From NCBI GenBank assembly GCA_964542765.1, contig CAZIVO010000125.1, forward strand, positions 1 through 10,032: a stretch of 10,032 nucleotides of DNA. Reading direction: 5' to 3'. The position numbers were made by a program, and so were the translations under genes. Position 1 is the first letter of the stretch, and every line of letters begins with the position of its first letter. Shown piece by piece: positions 7,316 to 10,032 of this stretch. The notes under the pieces are model-generated. The model had not been told where the DNA came from. It worked only from the letters and a program-made list of their open reading frames with translations, and did no database searches. Origin of the DNA: CAZIVO01 sp964542765. GTDB taxonomy: Bacteria > Planctomycetota > UBA1135 > UBA2386.

Positions 7316-8692
7316 ATGCGACTTCTCCCATCCGCGGTCATCACGGCCCTGGCCAGCATCTTTCTGGCCACCCCCACCTCGGGCCAAGCCCTTCCCGAGG
7401 ACTCGTTGATCGTGGTCGCTACCGCCGACTTCATCGGTCAGAACACAGGCAAGGGAGGCGGCCTGTGGTATGTCTCTCCCGACCGCGCCACCTACACCAA
7501 GATCACCGGGCACACGAGCAACCTCCTGTGGTCCAACTGCGTGACCGTCGACGCGAAGACCAGGTTCGTCTATGTCGGCACGCTCAGTCGCGACCCGGCG
7601 GGCGCCGGCAACATCTATCGCCTCATGCTGAGCGTTCAGAACGCAGGCAAGACCGTTACCGTCATCAAGCAAGACCTCCTGACCAAGACCGCGCCATCGG
7701 CGGGATCGATCTCCGGAATCACGCTGCGCGAGGACAAGGTCTGGTACGTCACCGACAGTCCCGGTCGAGGTGAAATCGGTTTCGTGTCAACTGTCGGCGG
7801 CCAGCCAACAAGGGTTTTCCAGATGCAGACCCCATCCGTGGTAGGGCTCGGCCAATCCATCACCACCAACGGACGCGAGATCTATATCGGCGTCAGCGTT
7901 CCCGGCAACAACAAGACCGCCAACAATCTCTACTCCCTGGACCCGGACAGCAAGCCGGTGACACTTCAACCCGTCGGGCGGTATGGCAATACCTCGCTGG
8001 GCCAGTTGACCATGACCGCCGAAGGAAACGTCTTCGCGAGCGATTTTGCCGGTCATGGCCATCTCGTCGATCCAGTCTCGAAGTTCGGGATGGTCGTCAA
8101 CACCCAGGCAGCGCCACAGAACTCCGCACATGCGGGAGTGTTCAACCCATGGCTAAATGAATGGACCATCGGCCCTGGCTTCTCATTTTCCGCATCGCGA
8201 GAGATTCACTCCTATGACCTGAGTGCGAATCTTTGGACCAAAAAACCCCTCGGCACGGCCGGCGTTCCCGGCTTTCCAACGGGTATCGGCTCTTGCCACG
8301 AGCAACCTTTCAACCACTTCGGCAAGGGTTGCGTGGGTCTGAACAAGAAGGAGCCGCGTTCCGGCTCCTGGTCAGCGGCGACCATCGGCAAGATGCTGGA
8401 TCTGACACTGTGGGATGCTGATGGCGGCAGCCCCGCTGTCGCCCTTATCGGAGTCCGAAAGCAATCCATCGACCTCGGCTCCTTGGGAGCCCCCGGCTGC
8501 CAGCTGCTGGTCGCCCCACTGGTGCAGATCGGCGTGCAACTCTGTGGCTGCGGGAGTTCGTCGATCAACGTCCGTATCCCCAAAAACAAGAGTCTCTCCG
8601 GCGCAGAACTCCAGGGGCAGTGGGCCGTCGTGACACAGGCAAACAAACTGGGCTTGGTCAGCAGCGATGGAGTCACCATCCGGATCCGCTGA
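7316..8692 (+). CDS. Secreted beta-propeller-like protein with planctomycete-type C-terminal domain
   Basis: From ATG at 7316 the product is 458 residues, beginning with a signal peptide MRLLPSAVITALASIFLATP and probable cleavage near TSGQA. The next 300 or so residues contain short repeats of the type LLWSNCVTVDAKTRFVYVGTLSR, SISGITLREDKVWYVTDS and QLTMTAEGNVFASDF, as in SMP-30/NHL-like propellers. The last 120 residues begin FGKGCVGLNKKEPRSGSW and run through LIGVRKQSIDLGSLGAPGCQLLV to NKLGLVSSDGVTIRIR. This is a C-terminal domain I associate with many secreted planctomycete proteins; its conserved Cys residues may form a disulfide. Extracellular or surface location is likely. No catalytic residues are evident. 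The frame runs upstream through ATG 7265 and TTG 7262, but the signal peptide and a weak GGA (7303-7305) favour 7316. Confidence 0.8.
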   Translation: MRLLPSAVITALASIFLATPTSGQALPEDSLIVVATADFIGQNTGKGGGLWYVSPDRATYTKITGHTSNLLWSNCVTVDAKTRFVYVGTLSRDPAGAGNIYRLMLSVQNAGKTVTVIKQDLLTKTAPSAGSISGITLREDKVWYVTDSPGRGEIGFVSTVGGQPTRVFQMQTPSVVGLGQSITTNGREIYIGVSVPGNNKTANNLYSLDPDSKPVTLQPVGRYGNTSLGQLTMTAEGNVFASDFAGHGHLVDPVSKFGMVVNTQAAPQNSAHAGVFNPWLNEWTIGPGFSFSASREIHSYDLSANLWTKKPLGTAGVPGFPTGIGSCHEQPFNHFGKGCVGLNKKEPRSGSWSAATIGKMLDLTLWDADGGSPAVALIGVRKQSIDLGSLGAPGCQLLVAPLVQIGVQLCGCGSSSINVRIPKNKSLSGAELQGQWAVVTQANKLGLVSSDGVTIRIR

Positions 8693-8792
8693 TGCGATCA
8701 GGATCTGCTGCATCCGCGGGGCGAACATGAGATCTGTCAGAGAAATCCGCTGCTCGGAGGACGAGTTCGGCCAGTAGCCCCGGTTCCATCTG

Positions 8793-8798
8793 TATACT
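8793..8798 (+). promoter_or_regulatory. Possible -10 element (TATACT) before the Sec-thioredoxin gene
   Basis: TATACT is close to the -10 consensus and ends 6 nt before the ATG at 8805, suggesting a leaderless transcript. No Shine-Dalgarno precedes the ATG, which agrees with this. No good -35 box is visible. Confidence 0.35.
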
Positions 8799-8804
8799 CC
8801 GGCC

Positions 8805-9788
8805 ATGAATTCCATCCGGTTCACGGTCGCTTCGCTCACGGTGGGCGCGCTCTTGCTGTCCACAGCAGGTGCACAGCTGGGTAAGGGCGATGAGATTCCA
8901 AGCTTCAAGATCGCGCATGGCTGGAATGCAGCGCCAACCGACGTGGCCAGCCTGAAGGGCCGACTGGTATTGTTCGAATTCATGGCCACCTGGTGAGGCC
9001 CCTGCACCGCCAGGATCCCGGCGCTCAACAAGCTGCACAGCAGCTACAAGGCGCAGGGCCTGGTGGTCGTCGGCGTGTCCGACGAAGCTCAAGACACTCT
9101 CGATGCTTACATCGAAAAGAAAGGCGTGGAGTTCGCCGTCATCCGCTCCTCCAATGCTGGCCGGCTGTTCGGCGTCAGAGGCTACCCGACCTTCTATCAA
9201 GTCGACCCGTTCAGCAAGATCATCGCGCAAAGCTATCCCAGCGAGGCGCAGATCAAGAAGGGTCTTCGCCACGTCACCCTCACGCCGCCGATGCCTGAAG
9301 ACTCGCGCTTCGAAAAACTGCGCCGGATCTGGGACGACACCCATTACTCGAAGGTCGCCCAGGAACTCGATCTACTGGCAAAACAGGAGTGGTCGCAGCA
9401 GATGGAGAGCGTGATCAAGGGTCTCCGCAAGCGTTTCGACCAGATGCTGTCAAACGCTCAAGAGCAGGTCGCGAAGCTGGCATCCGGACCGGACTATCTG
9501 GCCGCAACCGAGCAACTGAAGCAGATCGAAAAGGAGTACTCCGGATTGGCACCAGGGAAGGCCGCCAAGGCTCAGCTGGAGATCTTCCGCAAGGACAAGA
9601 ATGTCGCTGCGGAAATCCGAGGGTTCAAGGAATTGGAATCACTCAAGAAGCGCTACGACCCTCGTTACCGCAGTCAGCTCCGCAATCTGCAAGAAGCCCT
9701 CGAGAAGCTGATCAGCAAGCGCAAAGGCACCCGCGCAGCAGCCGAAGCTCAGTCCTACCTCCGCCGGATCTCGAAAGGGGCACGCTGA
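8805..9788 (+). CDS. Secreted thioredoxin/TlpA-like selenoprotein with W-U-G-P-C active site and helical C-terminal tail
   Basis: The reading frame starts at ATG 8805 and meets one in-frame TGA (8994-8996), then runs on to TGA 9786-9788, 327 residues in all. Residues 1-23 are a signal peptide (MNSIRFTVASLTVGALLLSTAGA). Next comes a TlpA/ResA-like thioredoxin domain: GDEIPSFKI, then LVLFEFMATW-U-GPC (U64, C67). The expected active site is WCGPC, so the TGA replaces exactly the nucleophilic first Cys. After it come VVVGVSDE and GYPTFYQVD, with the cis-Pro at about 128. Because the homology continues in the same frame through all these marks, I read the TGA as selenocysteine, not as a stop. Residues about 155-327 form a charged, mostly helical tail rich in Lys, Glu and Gln, without a family I recognise. 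The likely role is a periplasmic thiol-disulfide or peroxide-linked reductase; the partner is unknown. A candidate SECIS lies at 9008-9023. Confidence 0.88.
9008..9023 (+). promoter_or_regulatory. Weaker candidate SECIS hairpin for the TGA at 8994-8996
   Basis: CGCC (9008-9011) pairs with GGCG (9020-9023) around the loop AGGATCCC, which has G at its second and third positions and starts 16 nt after the TGA. The stem is only 4 bp but all G-C. A second, perfect hairpin lies further down (AGCTGC 9031-9036, loop ACA, GCAGCT 9040-9045), but its loop has no G and it is about 40 nt away. Which one SelB would use, if either, cannot be settled by eye. Confidence 0.45.
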
Positions 9789-9800
9789 CACACAAGCCTC

Positions 9801-9847
9801 GAAGCTACCTGATCCCCGAGGGACGCGACCTCCGGCCGCGCAGCTTC
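9801..9847 (+). other. Possible long hairpin between the Sec-thioredoxin gene and the next gene
   Basis: GAAGCT (9801-9806) and AGCTTC (9842-9847) are exact inverted repeats. Between them GAGG (9818-9821) can pair with CCTC (9829-9832) around GACGCGA. No T run follows, so this is not a classic terminator; it may be a transcript end structure or chance. Confidence 0.25.
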
Positions 9848-9882
9848 AGGAGTTCCTTGGCCCACCGAATCATTGAAGAGTC

Positions 9883-10032
9883 ATGAGAGCTTTACTCGCC
9901 TTATCCATCATCTGCCTTACCTGCGGATGCAGAGCGCCAGGACCCAGGCACACGGTTCGCGGCGGGCACCTCGAATTCCTGGAACCGCAACGGATCATCA
10001 AGGTCGAGAAGACCGCCGCAGGAAATCATCAC
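9883..10032 (+). CDS. Putative lipoprotein, N-terminal part only (3' partial)
   Basis: An ATG at 9883 opens a frame of 50 codons that stays open to the window end. It begins MRALLALSIICLTCGCRAPG, a short hydrophobic signal followed by Cys residues at 11, 14 and 16, which suggests a lipoprotein signal. C16 is the likely lipidation site, although the -3 residue is Thr, so the lipobox is atypical. The mature part starts with a charged stretch (RHTVRGGHLEFLEPQRIIKVEK). GAAGAG lies only 2 nt before the ATG, too close to be a normal Shine-Dalgarno. The family is not recognisable from this fragment. It lies 94 nt downstream of the selenocysteine thioredoxin gene, on the same strand, and may be cotranscribed with it. 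Confidence 0.55.
   Translation, partial: MRALLALSIICLTCGCRAPGPRHTVRGGHLEFLEPQRIIKVEKTAAGNHH

Noticed and set aside
8372..9344. Two minus-strand open frames of about 220 codons
   Set aside because: They are antisense to the secreted protein and Sec-thioredoxin genes and cross both, with no signal peptide or domain motif.
9063..9788. A separate gene starting at an internal GTG
   Set aside because: It is the C-terminal part of the thioredoxin domain; starting there would remove the active-site Cys and leave half a fold.
9389..9886. A 165-codon plus-strand frame overlapping the end of the Sec-thioredoxin gene
   Set aside because: It is a shifted frame over the helical tail, with low-complexity Arg/Gln/Gly content and no motif.

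Overview
The window looks like a piece of a GC-rich genome of the Planctomycetota type. Three protein styles suggest this: a membrane-anchored squalene-cyclase-like toroid protein, a DUF6797-type beta-propeller fused to a c-type cytochrome, and a secreted protein ending in a Gly/Cys-containing C-terminal domain (GKGC ... LGAPGC ... NKLGLVSSDG) that I associate with planctomycete genomes. The assignment is an inference from memory of these families. Most products are predicted to be exported, as lipoproteins, signal-peptide proteins or membrane-anchored proteins. No tRNA, rRNA, CRISPR array or insertion sequence was seen.

The main result is two apparent selenoprotein genes. Each contains one in-frame TGA exactly where its family has its catalytic cysteine, and the reading frame and family homology continue intact on the other side. 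The first (3-773, 5' end outside the window) fuses two EF-hand calcium loops, a Gly-rich linker and an iodothyronine-deiodinase-like thioredoxin-fold domain, with active site GSYT-U-PPFR. The second (8805-9788) is a secreted thioredoxin/TlpA-like protein with active site W-U-G-P-C and a long helical tail. A near-ideal bacterial SECIS hairpin (6-bp perfect stem, GGTC loop) lies 15 nt after the first TGA. A weaker candidate follows the second. A conventional gene caller would break both genes.

Layout. 3-773 (+): EF-hand/deiodinase-like selenoprotein, followed by a strong hairpin terminator. 845-1432 (+): small SAM-dependent methyltransferase, also followed by a terminator. 1561-3063 (+): membrane-anchored prenyltransferase/squalene-oxidase-repeat protein. 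3070-3094: hairpin shared by two converging transcription units. 4121-6739 (-) and 3099-4040 (-): a probable two-gene operon of a propeller-cytochrome c protein and a PqqB-like metallo-beta-lactamase-fold lipoprotein. 6740-6879: a divergent intergenic region with a 7-bp inverted repeat. 6880-7188 (+): small membrane protein. 7316-8692 (+): secreted propeller-like protein. 8805-9788 (+): selenocysteine thioredoxin-like protein. 9883-10032 (+): start of a putative lipoprotein, cut by the window end.

I see no single pathway that links all the genes. Envelope redox chemistry recurs: two selenocysteine thioredoxin-fold proteins, a c-type cytochrome fused to a propeller, and a metallo-hydrolase. 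Strong hairpins after several genes suggest mostly short transcription units.
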